NCBI GenBank assembly: GCA_963626805.1
Contig: CAVFXS010000038.1
Location: 1 to 47,225 of the forward strand
From: CAG-632 sp963626805
Lineage (GTDB): Bacteria > Bacillota > Clostridia > Lachnospirales > Lachnospiraceae
DNA length: 47,225 nt
Direction of reading: 5' to 3'
Positions 25,939 to 35,230 of the stretch are shown in pieces. The notes under the pieces were generated by a model, which saw nothing but the letters and a program-made list of their open reading frames with translations, ran no database searches and had not been told where the DNA came from. Numbering within the stretch: position 1 is the stretch's first letter; every line of letters starts with the position of its first letter. Position numbers and translations under genes: made by a program.

Positions 25939-26913
25939 ATGAAACAGGAATATCAAACGAAAAAACCATTAATAATACTGACCGGTCCGACTGCTGTCGG
26001 GAAAACAAAGCTTTCCATTGAGCTGGCGAAGGCTGTGAACGGGCAGATGATTTCTGCGGATTCCATGCAGGTGTACCGACATATGGATATTGGCACCGCC
26101 AAGATACGCCCTGAAGAAATGCAGGGCATTCCACATTATCTGATCGATGTGCTGGACCCGTGGGAAGCTTTTGATGTTGTTCGATTTCAGGCAATGGCAA
26201 AAGAAGCACTGGATAAGATCTATGCTGCGGGTGCAATTCCGATTGTAGTCGGCGGTACCGGATTTTATATTCAGGCATTGCTATATGATATTGATTTCGA
26301 TGAGAATGATTCGGAAACCGATTACCGGGCAGAGCTTCAGACGTTTGCAGATCAGCATGGAGCCGAGGTACTTCATGACCGGCTTCGTCAGGTGGATGAG
26401 AAGTCCGCTCTTATAATCCATCCAAACAACGTCAAACGAGTCATCCGGGCACTGGAGTTTTATCACCAGACAGGTACAAGGATATCCGAGCACAACGAAA
26501 CACAACGGCAGAAGGAGTCGCCTTACCGGTTTATTTATTTTGTGCTTGATGATGAGCGGGAGCGGATTTATCAGCGGATTGACCAACGGATCGATCAGAT
26601 GCTGGAGCAGGGTCTGGTCGCAGAGGTAAAACAATTGCGGGATATGGGCTGTACCAGAGATATGGTTTCCATGCAGGGACTTGGCTATAAAGAAATTCTG
26701 GCCTATCTGGATAGGGAATGCACCCTTGAAGAAGCGGTTTATATTCTGAAGCGTGATACCAGACATTTTGCCAAACGGCAGCTGACCTGGTTCCGAAGAG
26801 AGCAGGAGGTCCTCTGGATCGAGCGGCAGGAATATCCGGATGAGACGGCTATGCTGCAGGCCATGTTATCACAGCTTCCGGCAGAATTCTTACAAAATAA
26901 TTACAGTTTTTAA
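25939..26913 (+). CDS. miaA: tRNA dimethylallyltransferase
   Basis: The 324-residue enzyme attaches dimethylallyl to A37 of tRNAs, the substrate of MiaB. P-loop G-P-T-A-V-G-K-T is near residues 15-22, followed by S-A-D-S-M-Q-V-Y-R, D-I-G-T-A-K and G-G-T-G-F-Y-I-Q. The first in-frame start is TTG at 25918 overlapping the mutL stop; the ATG at 25939 with AGGAAA about 10 bp ahead is preferred. Gene order mutS-mutL-miaA is conserved in many Firmicutes. Confidence 0.96.
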   Translation: MKQEYQTKKPLIILTGPTAVGKTKLSIELAKAVNGQMISADSMQVYRHMDIGTAKIRPEEMQGIPHYLIDVLDPWEAFDVVRFQAMAKEALDKIYAAGAIPIVVGGTGFYIQALLYDIDFDENDSETDYRAELQTFADQHGAEVLHDRLRQVDEKSALIIHPNNVKRVIRALEFYHQTGTRISEHNETQRQKESPYRFIYFVLDDERERIYQRIDQRIDQMLEQGLVAEVKQLRDMGCTRDMVSMQGLGYKEILAYLDRECTLEEAVYILKRDTRHFAKRQLTWFRREQEVLWIERQEYPDETAMLQAMLSQLPAEFLQNNYSF

Positions 26914-26981
26914 AAGCAAATTTACAAACAGGCCGGAATGATAAATAATAGTCCGGTATCAGGAAATAATGGAGTAATATA

Positions 26982-28271
26982 ATGAAAAAAGCAGATATTT
27001 ATGAAATGTATCATCATATGGGTATCAGTCAGGAGGTTTTTGACCGATGCCAGGATGCGGAAGATTGTCTGACGGAGCGTTTTGCGGAAATTGACCGGAT
27101 TGCCGAATATAATCAGGCAAAGGTACTTTATGCCATGCAGAAGAATCAGCTGAGCGAAGCCCATTTGTATCCGTCTACCGGATATGGCTATAACGATATC
27201 GGCCGTGATACTCTGGAAAAAATCTATGCGGATATTTTCCATACAGAGGATGCACTGGTTCGTTCACAGATCACATGCGGAACCCATGCATTGCATATTG
27301 CACTTGCAGGAAATCTGCGGCCGGGTGATGAAATCCTGTCACCGGTCGGAAAACCATATGATACCCTGGATGAGATTATCGGTATCCGGCCATCCACGGG
27401 TTCATTAGCCGAGTACGGCGTTACCTATCGACAGGTGGATCTGTTGGAAAATGGTGATTTTGACTGGGATGGAATCCGGAATGCGATGAACGAGCACACT
27501 CACTTGATTGAGATTCAGCGTTCCAAAGGGTATGCAACCAGACCGACGCTTTCCGTAGAGCGAATCGGGGAATTGATTGCATTCATAAAGGACATTAAGC
27601 CGGATGTTGTCTGCATGGTTGATAACTGTTACGGTGAATTTGTAGAAACGATAGAGCCTTCCGATGTCGGTGCTGATATGGTGGTCGGTTCTCTGATCAA
27701 AAATCCGGGTGGCGGTCTGGCTCCGATCGGTGGCTATATTGCCGGAACCAGAGAGTGTGTAGAACGGGCGGCCTATCGTCTGACTGCACCGGGACTCGGA
27801 AAAGAACTGGGTGCCAGCCTTGGCGTTACGGCTTCCTTTATTCAGGGACTTTTTCTGGCACCGACCGTTACGGCAGCAGCTCTGAAAGGCGCCATTCTGG
27901 CTGCCAATATTTATGAGAAACTGGGATATCATGCGATTCCAAATGCAACGGAACCACGGTATGATATTATTCAGGCAATTGAATTCGGACAGCCGGAGCT
28001 TTTGATCGCATTTTGTGAAGGGATTCAGGCGGCAGCACCGGTAGACAGCTATGTAACACCGACACCATGGGCAATGCCGGGGTATGACAGTGATGTGATC
28101 ATGGCAGCCGGAACCTTTGTGTCCGGATCCTCTATCGAATTATCTGCAGATGGTCCGGTGAAACCGCCATATGCGGTATATTTTCAGGGCGGACTCACCT
28201 ATCCGCATGCCAAGCTTGGAATTATGATGTCCCTGCAGCGAATAGTTGATAAGGGTACCAAATTATGGTAA
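26982..28271 (+). CDS. ynbB: Aluminium-resistance family PLP enzyme (YnbB-like, methionine gamma-lyase family)
   Basis: The 429-residue protein belongs to the aluminium-resistance/YnbB group of fold-type I PLP enzymes. The lysine that should hold PLP is Lys240 in S-L-I-K-N-P-G-G-G, and the preceding M-V-D-N-C-Y-G-E-F holds the pyridine-contact Asp. Substrate is not settled; the group is related to cystathionine/methionine gamma-lyases. It follows miaA by 68 bp, as ynbB lies near miaA in Bacillus. No terminator separates it from the DUF4321 gene. Confidence 0.88.
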   Translation: MKKADIYEMYHHMGISQEVFDRCQDAEDCLTERFAEIDRIAEYNQAKVLYAMQKNQLSEAHLYPSTGYGYNDIGRDTLEKIYADIFHTEDALVRSQITCGTHALHIALAGNLRPGDEILSPVGKPYDTLDEIIGIRPSTGSLAEYGVTYRQVDLLENGDFDWDGIRNAMNEHTHLIEIQRSKGYATRPTLSVERIGELIAFIKDIKPDVVCMVDNCYGEFVETIEPSDVGADMVVGSLIKNPGGGLAPIGGYIAGTRECVERAAYRLTAPGLGKELGASLGVTASFIQGLFLAPTVTAAALKGAILAANIYEKLGYHAIPNATEPRYDIIQAIEFGQPELLIAFCEGIQAAAPVDSYVTPTPWAMPGYDSDVIMAAGTFVSGSSIELSADGPVKPPYAVYFQGGLTYPHAKLGIMMSLQRIVDKGTKLW

Positions 28272-28308
28272 AGTAGTAACGCAAGTAAAGCAGAAGGAGG
28301 ATTCCTGT

Positions 28309-28572
28309 ATGGCAGGCGGTAATTTAGGCAAAAATAACTGGGCGCTGTTTCTGATGATTCTGGCAGGAATTGTAATCGGCGGATTCATCGGCTGGCTGAC
28401 AAAGGATGTTTCTTTTTTGAGCTGGTTAAATTTCGGTCAGTCATTCGGACTGAGTAATCCAATCGTCTTAGACCTTGGGATAGTAGTTCTGACATTTGGA
28501 CTGACGATCAAGATTACAATCGGGGGCATTATCGGTGTGATCATCGGGGTTGTAATATATAAGTTACTTTAA
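28309..28572 (+). CDS. DUF4321 membrane protein
   Basis: An 87-residue protein with two hydrophobic helices (about 11-28 and 52-85) rich in glycine (G-I-V-I-G-G-F-I-G and G-G-I-I-G-V-I-I-G-V). This fits DUF4321, small membrane proteins usually encoded before radC and the mre genes in Clostridia. AAGGAGG ends 8 bp before the ATG at 28309; a longer frame overlapping ynbB is rejected. Function unknown; the position suggests a link to envelope growth. Confidence 0.85.
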   Translation: MAGGNLGKNNWALFLMILAGIVIGGFIGWLTKDVSFLSWLNFGQSFGLSNPIVLDLGIVVLTFGLTIKITIGGIIGVIIGVVIYKLL

Positions 28573-28586
28573 TAAAACAAAACGGA

Positions 28587-28610
28587 GTCCTTTTCAAAGC
28601 GGGAAAGGAC
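28587..28610 (+). promoter_or_regulatory. Hairpin covering the radC ribosome site
   Basis: GTCCTTTTC (28587-28595) pairs with GGAAAGGAC (28602-28610), 9 bp with one G-U pair and a 6-base loop. The 3' arm contains AAAGGA, the only ribosome site of radC, 4 bp before its ATG. No T-run follows, so this is not a terminator. Confidence 0.55.
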
Positions 28611-28613
28611 AGT

Positions 28614-29303
28614 ATGAGAGAAAACATGAAGAATTTACCGGAATCGGAACGCCCGTATGAGCGTTGTGAACGGTATGGAGCAAAGGTTCTGACCGATGCC
28701 GAACTGCTCGCAGTGATCATTCGCAGCGGAAGTGCAGAGTTCAATTCCGTCCAGGTTGCAAGGCAGATTCTGGAAAAGGATCCGAATCATAAGAATCTGA
28801 CCGGGTTATACTATCTCAGTAGGAAGCAACTTCTGGAGATACCCGGAATCGGTTCTGTGAAGGCAACACAGCTGCAGGCAATTGCAGAGCTTTCCAGACG
28901 GATGTCTGCCGTCAGTCTGGAGTCAGGAATGATATTGAAACGGCCGGCAGCACTGGCAGAGTATTTTATGAATGAGCTGCGATACGAAGGGCAGGAGTGT
29001 GTTTATGCGGTGTTTTTAGATCAGAAATGCAGCCTGATCCACTCACAGATGATTACGCGTGGGACCGTAAATGCGTCCTTAATCTCGCCCAGAGAGATTT
29101 TTCTGGAGGCTTTGAACTGGAATGCCGTCTATCTGGTTTTGATTCATAATCATCCGTCCGGGAATGTGTCACCCAGCCGGGAGGATCAGACCGTGACTGC
29201 ACAGCTGAAGGAAGCGGGTGCCATGATCGGGATTCCGCTCCTGGATCATATTATCGTAGGACATTCTGCATATTACAGCTTTGTGGAAACAGGAACATTA
29301 TAA
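28614..29303 (+). CDS. radC: RadC family protein (JAMM/MPN+ domain)
   Basis: The 229-residue protein has an N-terminal helix-hairpin-helix (L-L-E-I-P-G-I-G-S-V-K-A near 76-87) and a C-terminal JAMM metal site H-N-H-P-S-G-x-x-x-P-S-x-x-D near residue 178. Despite its name, RadC is not proven to act in DNA repair. It precedes the mre genes, as in most Firmicutes, but mreB, which usually follows, is not here. The start is ATG 28614; its ribosome site is in a hairpin. Confidence 0.94.
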   Translation: MRENMKNLPESERPYERCERYGAKVLTDAELLAVIIRSGSAEFNSVQVARQILEKDPNHKNLTGLYYLSRKQLLEIPGIGSVKATQLQAIAELSRRMSAVSLESGMILKRPAALAEYFMNELRYEGQECVYAVFLDQKCSLIHSQMITRGTVNASLISPREIFLEALNWNAVYLVLIHNHPSGNVSPSREDQTVTAQLKEAGAMIGIPLLDHIIVGHSAYYSFVETGTL

Positions 29304-29334
29304 GGTTACTTTATATATAGAAAGAAGCAAAAGT

Positions 29335-30192
29335 ATGAGATTTAATAATAAAAAGAGTATTCCACCTAAATATATATTATTGATTTTAACTATGGTATGT
29401 CTGCTTTTGATCGGTGCTTCTGTAGCATTTGAAGAGGTATTGACTCCATTGCGGTTTATCACCGGTGTTACGATTACACCGATGCAGAAGGGAATCAATG
29501 CTGTCGGAAGCTGGGTGACGGATAAAATCGATATGCTCGCTGACATCCGGGATCTGCAGGCAGAGAATGAAGAACTGCGGTCTCAGCTCGATGCCTATCA
29601 GTCTGAGAATAAGATGATCATGTCCGATACCAATGAGTTAAATGATTTACGGAAGCTATATGAGCTGGACTCCCGGTATCCGGATTATGAGAAGGTGGCA
29701 GCGAATGTAATTTCAAAGGATAGCGGAAACTGGTTTGATACATTTATTCTGGATAAAGGTTCGAATGTCGGAATCCAGGTAGGCTGTAATGTCATGGCCG
29801 GCAACGGACTGGTCGGAATCGTAACAGAGGCAGGTCCTAATTATGCCAAGGTACGGGCAATTATTGACGATAACAGCAATGTCAGCGCGATGTTTCTGAC
29901 AAATTCCAGCCTGTGTAACGTGGTTGGTGATGAAAAGTATATGGACGAGGGTTATATCCGCGTGGAGCATATTGATAAGGATCTGGATGTATCAGAGGGA
30001 GATGAGCTTGTCACCTCCAATATCAGTGATAAGTTTCTTCCGGGCATTACGATCGGATATGTACAGAATCTGACTTTGGATTCCAATAATCTGACCATGT
30101 CGGCAGATCTGGTTCCGGCAGTGGATTTTGATAATATTCAGACCGTACTGGTCGTTCTTGATCAGAAACAGAGTGAAAAAGGAAATGAGTGA
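29335..30192 (+). CDS. mreC: Cell shape protein MreC
   Basis: The 285-residue protein has a short basic N-terminus, one membrane segment (about 14-32), a coiled coil (about 62-100, with D-L-Q-A-E-N-E-E-L-R) and the external double beta-barrel domain with W-F-D-T-F-I-L-D-K-G and G-L-V-G-I-V. It links the elongasome to wall synthases outside the membrane. The ATG at 29335 is chosen over an upstream start inside radC. Its stop overlaps the mreD start. Confidence 0.95.
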   Translation: MRFNNKKSIPPKYILLILTMVCLLLIGASVAFEEVLTPLRFITGVTITPMQKGINAVGSWVTDKIDMLADIRDLQAENEELRSQLDAYQSENKMIMSDTNELNDLRKLYELDSRYPDYEKVAANVISKDSGNWFDTFILDKGSNVGIQVGCNVMAGNGLVGIVTEAGPNYAKVRAIIDDNSNVSAMFLTNSSLCNVVGDEKYMDEGYIRVEHIDKDLDVSEGDELVTSNISDKFLPGITIGYVQNLTLDSNNLTMSADLVPAVDFDNIQTVLVVLDQKQSEKGNE

Positions 30193-30713
30193 TTACTGAC
30201 ATGCGTAGATTTTTGATTCAATTACTGATCATTTTAATATGCTTTTTATTGCAGACTGCTGTATTTCGGTATATAACCTTTGCAGATATTATTCCGAACG
30301 TACTTCTGATTCCGACAATGGCATTCGGAATGATGCGTGGACGGAGAGAAGGCATGGTTGTCGGTTTTATTTCCGGACTGCTGCTTGATATTTTCTATGG
30401 TGCCATGATCGGTCCGTATGCATTGTTATATATGTATCTCGGTTATATCAACGGCTTTTTCCACAGAGTCTACTATATGGAAGATCTGTTGCTTCCGATG
30501 TTGATGTCCGGTGCCAATGATCTGGTATTTAGCTTGATCGTATATTTTGTATCATACCTGATGCGGAACCGATTGGATTTCGGATTCTATTTTCTGCATG
30601 TCATATTACCGGAGGTTATTTATACGATGCTGATAACTCTCATCCTATATAAACCACTGGTTAAAATAAACCGCTGGCTGAAGGATAAAGAAGAAGGGAT
30701 GGAAAACGGATGA
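30189..30713 (+). CDS. mreD: Cell shape protein MreD
   Basis: The 174-residue protein is almost wholly hydrophobic with about five membrane segments and the MreD-type G-F-I-S-G-L-L-L-D-I-F-Y-G-A stretch near 56-70. It is the membrane partner of MreC in the elongasome. GTG at 30189 overlaps the mreC stop and has AAAGGA 5 bp ahead; an ATG at 30201 would be too far from that site. Overlaps the PBP2 gene by 4 bases. Confidence 0.9.
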   Translation: MITDMRRFLIQLLIILICFLLQTAVFRYITFADIIPNVLLIPTMAFGMMRGRREGMVVGFISGLLLDIFYGAMIGPYALLYMYLGYINGFFHRVYYMEDLLLPMLMSGANDLVFSLIVYFVSYLMRNRLDFGFYFLHVILPEVIYTMLITLILYKPLVKINRWLKDKEEGMENG

Positions 30714-33574
30714 TTCGAGAATTATTTGGGGCAGTTAAGGATTTCCTGAAGGGCTATATGAGCCACCGCCTGTTTCCATTGACAATTATATTTTTTATTT
30801 TATGTGGTATTTTGGTGTACCGGTTGTTTGTTCTGCAGATCGTAGACGGACAGGAATATCTGGATAATTTTACGTATAAGCAGGAACGGACGGTCACAGT
30901 TCCGGCTTCCCGTGGCATTATCTATGATAAGAATGGAAAAGAACTGGCTTATAATGAGATATCCTATTCGGTTACATTTGGAAACAGTGAACAGCTGGAG
31001 AGTAAGGCTGCCGAGCTGAAAATGGGTGAGGATGAACTGAAAAACCAGATCGTACACGAGACCATTCAGATTCTGGAACAGAACGGAGATCAGGTAATCT
31101 ACAGTGATTTCCCGATTGCCATCGACCCCAATGGTAATCTGGGCTTTACGGTTGATGGAAGTGCGTTGACCAGATTCCGGATGGAGGTTTATGCGGTCAG
31201 TAAGGAAGAGGATCTGAAGGAGCATAAGAATGCGACAGCAGAGGACATCTTCCAGTATCTTCGCAATAATAACAATGCGAAAAAGAACCGGAATTTCGAT
31301 ATTGCAGATGAATACTCGAAGGAGGATGCATTAAAGATCATGGCGGTTCGTTATTCGCTATGGCTGAATCGTTTTCAGCAGTATGTAACGGTCAAGATTG
31401 CATTGAATGTTTCCGAAGAAAGTATTGCTCAGATTTCGGAAAGCAAGGATGAACTGCTGGGTATGGATGTTCAGGTGGATTCTACCCGTGTCTATACAGA
31501 TGCAAAATATTTTGCAAATATTATCGGGTACATCGGAAATATTTCCTCAGATGAACTTGCGGAATATAATGCAAATCTAGCAGATGAGGATAAATATGTT
31601 TCTACCGATGTCGTCGGCAAGGCCGGGCTGGAATACGTTCTGGAAGATGAATTACGGGGACAGAAAGGTTCTCAGAATCTGTTTGTTGATAATATGGGAC
31701 GTGTGCTGGAGGTCGTATCAAGCAGTGATGCGACAGCCGGAAATGATGTATATCTGTCCATTGACAGTGATCTGACAAAGTTCTGTTATGATGCTCTGGA
31801 ACGGGAGCTGTCCGGAATTTTACTGGCACATTTGTCGGAGGGCAATTCCAGGGGTACCGAGAAAAATATCCTGATTCCGATCAATGATGTATATTTTGCA
31901 TTGTTTGATAATAACACATTATCCATGAATCATATTCGTTCGGAGAGTGCAAGCAGCAATGAGCAGAGTTTTCTCAGCAGCTTTGAATCGAGTCAGTCCG
32001 GGGTTTTGTCAGCCGTTGAGAATGAATTGCTGAATTCGGATGTGGCAATGAAGGATTTATCCGAGGCAAATCAGGGATATATGCAATATGTTTATGAGAT
32101 GCTGGTTGATAATAAGATTCTGGATGTAACCGTGATCCCGGATAATGATGATACGTATGTTGCATATAACACCAGCCAGACGATCGGACTGGGGGCTTAT
32201 TTACGATATGCGATCAATCAGAATGCAATTAATATTTCGAACTTTGAATTAAACAGTGATTATTATGATTCAGAAGAAATCTATAACGCACTGGTCAGCA
32301 ATATCATTACAGAGTTGAAGCAGGATAGCGAATTCGACAAACTGGTCATCAAATATATGATACAATCAGGGGTGACAAGCGGAAGGCAGATCTGTCTGAT
32401 GTTATATGATCAGGGTGTTTTAAGTACCGAGGACGAAGATTATGCACCACTGGAAAGCGGACAGCTCAGCGCCTATACCTTTATGTACCGGAAGATCCAG
32501 AAAATCGAAATCACACCTGCACAGCTGGCACTGGATCCATGTTCCGGCTCTGTGGTAGTAACAGATGTCAATACCGGCAAGGTTCTGGCTCTGGTCAGTT
32601 ATCCAAGCTATGACAATAATCGGTTGACCAATACGATCGATACGGCGTATTACATGAAACTGAATTCTGATAAGACAACCCCGATGTTTAACCGAGCGAC
32701 CCAGCAGCGTACAGCACCCGGTTCGACCTACAAGATGCTTACGACGGTTGCCGGTGTACAGGAGGGCGTTCTCGGACTGAATGAGTCCATCGCTACCCAC
32801 GGCATCTTTACAGAGATCACACCGAGCCCGCGGTGCTGGATTTATCCCGGCAACCATGGCACGATCGATATTCCAAAGGCACTGGAGGTATCCTGCAACT
32901 ATTTCTATTACGAGGTAGGTTACCGCCTGGGTCTGGACGAGACCGGTGGTTTTAATGAGCAGAAGGGTCTGGAGCGATTGTCCAAATATGCAACCGTATT
33001 CGGATTGGATCGGAAATCCGGTGTTGAAGTATCGGAGATCGACCCGATCGTATCAAACGACAGTCTGGTCCGTTCCTCAATCGGACAGGGCAAAAACAGC
33101 TACACACCGGTTCAGCTCGCACGATATGTAAATACTATCGCAACACGCGGTGATTGCTATGATCTGTCATTGATCAGTGATATTAAGAATTATGAGGGTA
33201 ACAGTGTCTATGATAAGGAGCCGGTTGTGACATCCCATCCGGAGATTTCATCCGCATTATGGGATTCCATCTACAGTGGTATGCGCCGGGTTGTTACAGA
33301 TAATACAGCCGCAAGCAGTCTGTTGAATCAGATGGATGTTGCCGTTGCCGGTAAGACCGGTACCGCACAGGAGGATCTGACGAGAGCCAACCATGCGTTG
33401 TTTGTTTCATTTGCACCATATGAGAAACCGGAGATCACGGTCACAACGGTTATTCCGTTCGGATATTCATCCGGAAATGCAGAGGAGCTGGCCAGCATGA
33501 TCTACGCATATTATTTCCAGCCGGAATTACTGGAGAATCATACCGTATCCGGAAACAGTGTGCATACAGATTAA
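30710..33574 (+). CDS. Class B penicillin-binding protein 2 (elongation type) with large insertion
   Basis: This 954-residue transpeptidase crosslinks peptidoglycan during side-wall growth. It has one membrane anchor (about 21-42), a dimer/pedestal domain (about 60-345, with R-G-I-I-Y-D-K-N-G), and a transpeptidase domain with S-T-Y-K (Ser672, Lys675), S-C-N (728-730) and K-T-G (882-884), so the active site is complete. Usual PBP2 proteins are about 600-700 residues; here roughly 235 residues (about 370-605) are inserted right after the D-S-D-L-T-K helix. The gene overlaps mreD and belongs to the elongation operon. pbpA/mrdA would both be used as names. Confidence 0.94.
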   Translation: MIRELFGAVKDFLKGYMSHRLFPLTIIFFILCGILVYRLFVLQIVDGQEYLDNFTYKQERTVTVPASRGIIYDKNGKELAYNEISYSVTFGNSEQLESKAAELKMGEDELKNQIVHETIQILEQNGDQVIYSDFPIAIDPNGNLGFTVDGSALTRFRMEVYAVSKEEDLKEHKNATAEDIFQYLRNNNNAKKNRNFDIADEYSKEDALKIMAVRYSLWLNRFQQYVTVKIALNVSEESIAQISESKDELLGMDVQVDSTRVYTDAKYFANIIGYIGNISSDELAEYNANLADEDKYVSTDVVGKAGLEYVLEDELRGQKGSQNLFVDNMGRVLEVVSSSDATAGNDVYLSIDSDLTKFCYDALERELSGILLAHLSEGNSRGTEKNILIPINDVYFALFDNNTLSMNHIRSESASSNEQSFLSSFESSQSGVLSAVENELLNSDVAMKDLSEANQGYMQYVYEMLVDNKILDVTVIPDNDDTYVAYNTSQTIGLGAYLRYAINQNAINISNFELNSDYYDSEEIYNALVSNIITELKQDSEFDKLVIKYMIQSGVTSGRQICLMLYDQGVLSTEDEDYAPLESGQLSAYTFMYRKIQKIEITPAQLALDPCSGSVVVTDVNTGKVLALVSYPSYDNNRLTNTIDTAYYMKLNSDKTTPMFNRATQQRTAPGSTYKMLTTVAGVQEGVLGLNESIATHGIFTEITPSPRCWIYPGNHGTIDIPKALEVSCNYFYYEVGYRLGLDETGGFNEQKGLERLSKYATVFGLDRKSGVEVSEIDPIVSNDSLVRSSIGQGKNSYTPVQLARYVNTIATRGDCYDLSLISDIKNYEGNSVYDKEPVVTSHPEISSALWDSIYSGMRRVVTDNTAASSLLNQMDVAVAGKTGTAQEDLTRANHALFVSFAPYEKPEITVTTVIPFGYSSGNAEELASMIYAYYFQPELLENHTVSGNSVHTD

Positions 33575-33649
33575 TACTTGCCAAGGCTGACCGATATGGT
33601 ATATATTGTTATTATATGTTTAAAGAATGTACATGGATGAGGTGACATC

Positions 33650-34366
33650 ATGAAGGAACATGTATTAATAAAGGGAAACCGCTATGGAATTGTTCTTGTC
33701 CTGGATCCGGATATTCCATTCGAGGATCTTCTGATTGAGATTGGAGTCCGCTTTGATGACTCCAGCAAATACTTTAACAGTAATGCACAGAGTGCAATTA
33801 CATTTGAAGGCAGAGATTTATCCTCCGAAGAGATTGAACGGATTCTGGATCTGATCAAGAAACGGACAACCCTACGGATTCCATATGTAATTGATAATAA
33901 TAAAGAAACCGAAGAAAAGTTTCAACGGATCATCGAAGGACGACAGCAGGAGAATGTGCCTGCTTCCGATGATGGCACACGTTATATTTATCCGGATCAG
34001 AATGATGGATTGTTTTACAAGGGAACCCTTCGGTCGGGTCAGACACTGGAGTCTTCCGGAAGTCTGGTTATGATCGGAGATGTGAATCCGGGTGCAACCG
34101 TTATGTCGAACGGAAATATCATCATTCTCGGAAGCCTGAAGGGAACCGCTATAGCAGGAGCCGGTGGAAATAAAAATGCATTTGTTCTTGCACTGGTTAT
34201 GACCCCGATGCAGGTACAGATCGGTGATATTATCGGCAGGTCGCCGGATAAGCCGAAGAAACTGTTTGGCAATAAGAATATGGACGCACAGATTGCGTTT
34301 GTTGAAAATGATAATATTTATATCGAACCAGTTAGTAAATCGGTTCTGAATGATATTAATATATAG
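33650..34366 (+). CDS. minC: Septum site-determining protein MinC
   Basis: The 238-residue protein blocks FtsZ ring formation at poles. Residues about 1-105 match the variable N-terminal domain, and about 125-220 the right-handed beta-helix with L-R-S-G-Q-T-L-E-S-S-G-S-L-V-M-I-G-D-V-N-P-G, A-G-G-N-K-N-A and F-V-L-A. It heads the minCDE run, 75 bp after the PBP2 gene; TTGCCA near 33578 may be part of a promoter but is weak. Confidence 0.94.
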   Translation: MKEHVLIKGNRYGIVLVLDPDIPFEDLLIEIGVRFDDSSKYFNSNAQSAITFEGRDLSSEEIERILDLIKKRTTLRIPYVIDNNKETEEKFQRIIEGRQQENVPASDDGTRYIYPDQNDGLFYKGTLRSGQTLESSGSLVMIGDVNPGATVMSNGNIIILGSLKGTAIAGAGGNKNAFVLALVMTPMQVQIGDIIGRSPDKPKKLFGNKNMDAQIAFVENDNIYIEPVSKSVLNDINI

Positions 34367-34389
34367 GTCCTCAATCAGAGATTGAGGAC
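34367..34389 (+). promoter_or_regulatory. Perfect hairpin between minC and minD
   Basis: GTCCTCAATC (34367-34376) and GATTGAGGAC (34380-34389) pair without mismatch around a three-base loop, starting one base after the minC stop. An A/T-rich but not T-run tail follows. It may be an RNA processing or stability element, or a weak attenuator. Confidence 0.6.
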
Positions 34390-34417
34390 AAATAATACCG
34401 GAGTGGAGGAATGAAAC

Positions 34418-35209
34418 GTGAGTGAAGTAATCGTTATAACATCAGGAAAAGGTGGTGTCGGAAAGACTACAACTACTGCAAACGTAGGTACAGGTCTTGC
34501 CAAACTAAATAAGAAGGTTGTATTGATTGATACTGATATAGGTCTGCGTAATCTGGATGTTGTTATGGGCCTGGAAAACCGTATCGTATATAATCTAGTG
34601 GATGTCGTAGAGGGTAATTGCAGATATAAGCAGGCATTAATTAAAGATAAGCGTTATCCGAACCTGTTTCTGCTTCCATCAGCTCAGACCAGAGATAAGA
34701 CCTCTGTATCCCCGGAGCAGATGAAAAAGCTGGTAGATGAATTACGGGAAGAATTTGATTACATACTGCTTGACTGCCCGGCAGGAATTGAGCAGGGATT
34801 TAAGAACGCAATCGCAGCTGCAGATCGTGCACTGGTTGTTACAACACCGGAAGTATCTGCAATTCGTGATGCCGATAGAATTATCGGACTGTTAGAGGCG
34901 AATGAAATCAAAAAGATTAATTTGATCGTAAACAGAATCCGTATGGATATGGTAAAACGTGGTGATATGATGTCCATTGATGATGTTGTAGAAATCCTGG
35001 CGATTGACCTGATCGGTGCTGTACCGGATGATGAAAATATCGTTGTTTCTACGAACCAGGGCGAACCGCTGGTTGGGGATAATTCACTTCCGGGCAAGGC
35101 CTATATCAATATCTGCAAGAGAATCATGGGCGAAGATGTACCATATTTAGACTTAACGAATGATGGTTTTTTCAAAAAATTATCAAAGATTTTCAAGAAG
35201 TCTAATTAA
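34418..35209 (+). CDS. minD: Septum site-determining ATPase MinD
   Basis: The 263-residue ParA-type ATPase has the deviant Walker A G-K-G-G-V-G-K-T-T (10-18), switch I D-T-D-I-G-L-R-N-L-D and Walker B I-L-L-D-C-P-A-G. The C-terminus G-F-F-K-K-L-S-K-I-F-K-K is the amphipathic membrane-targeting helix. It recruits MinC to the membrane and is released by MinE. The start is GTG 34418 with GGAGGA 7 bp ahead. Secure. Confidence 0.98.
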   Translation: MSEVIVITSGKGGVGKTTTTANVGTGLAKLNKKVVLIDTDIGLRNLDVVMGLENRIVYNLVDVVEGNCRYKQALIKDKRYPNLFLLPSAQTRDKTSVSPEQMKKLVDELREEFDYILLDCPAGIEQGFKNAIAAADRALVVTTPEVSAIRDADRIIGLLEANEIKKINLIVNRIRMDMVKRGDMMSIDDVVEILAIDLIGAVPDDENIVVSTNQGEPLVGDNSLPGKAYINICKRIMGEDVPYLDLTNDGFFKKLSKIFKKSN

Positions 35210-35230
35210 CGAAGGAGGGAACAGATTACT

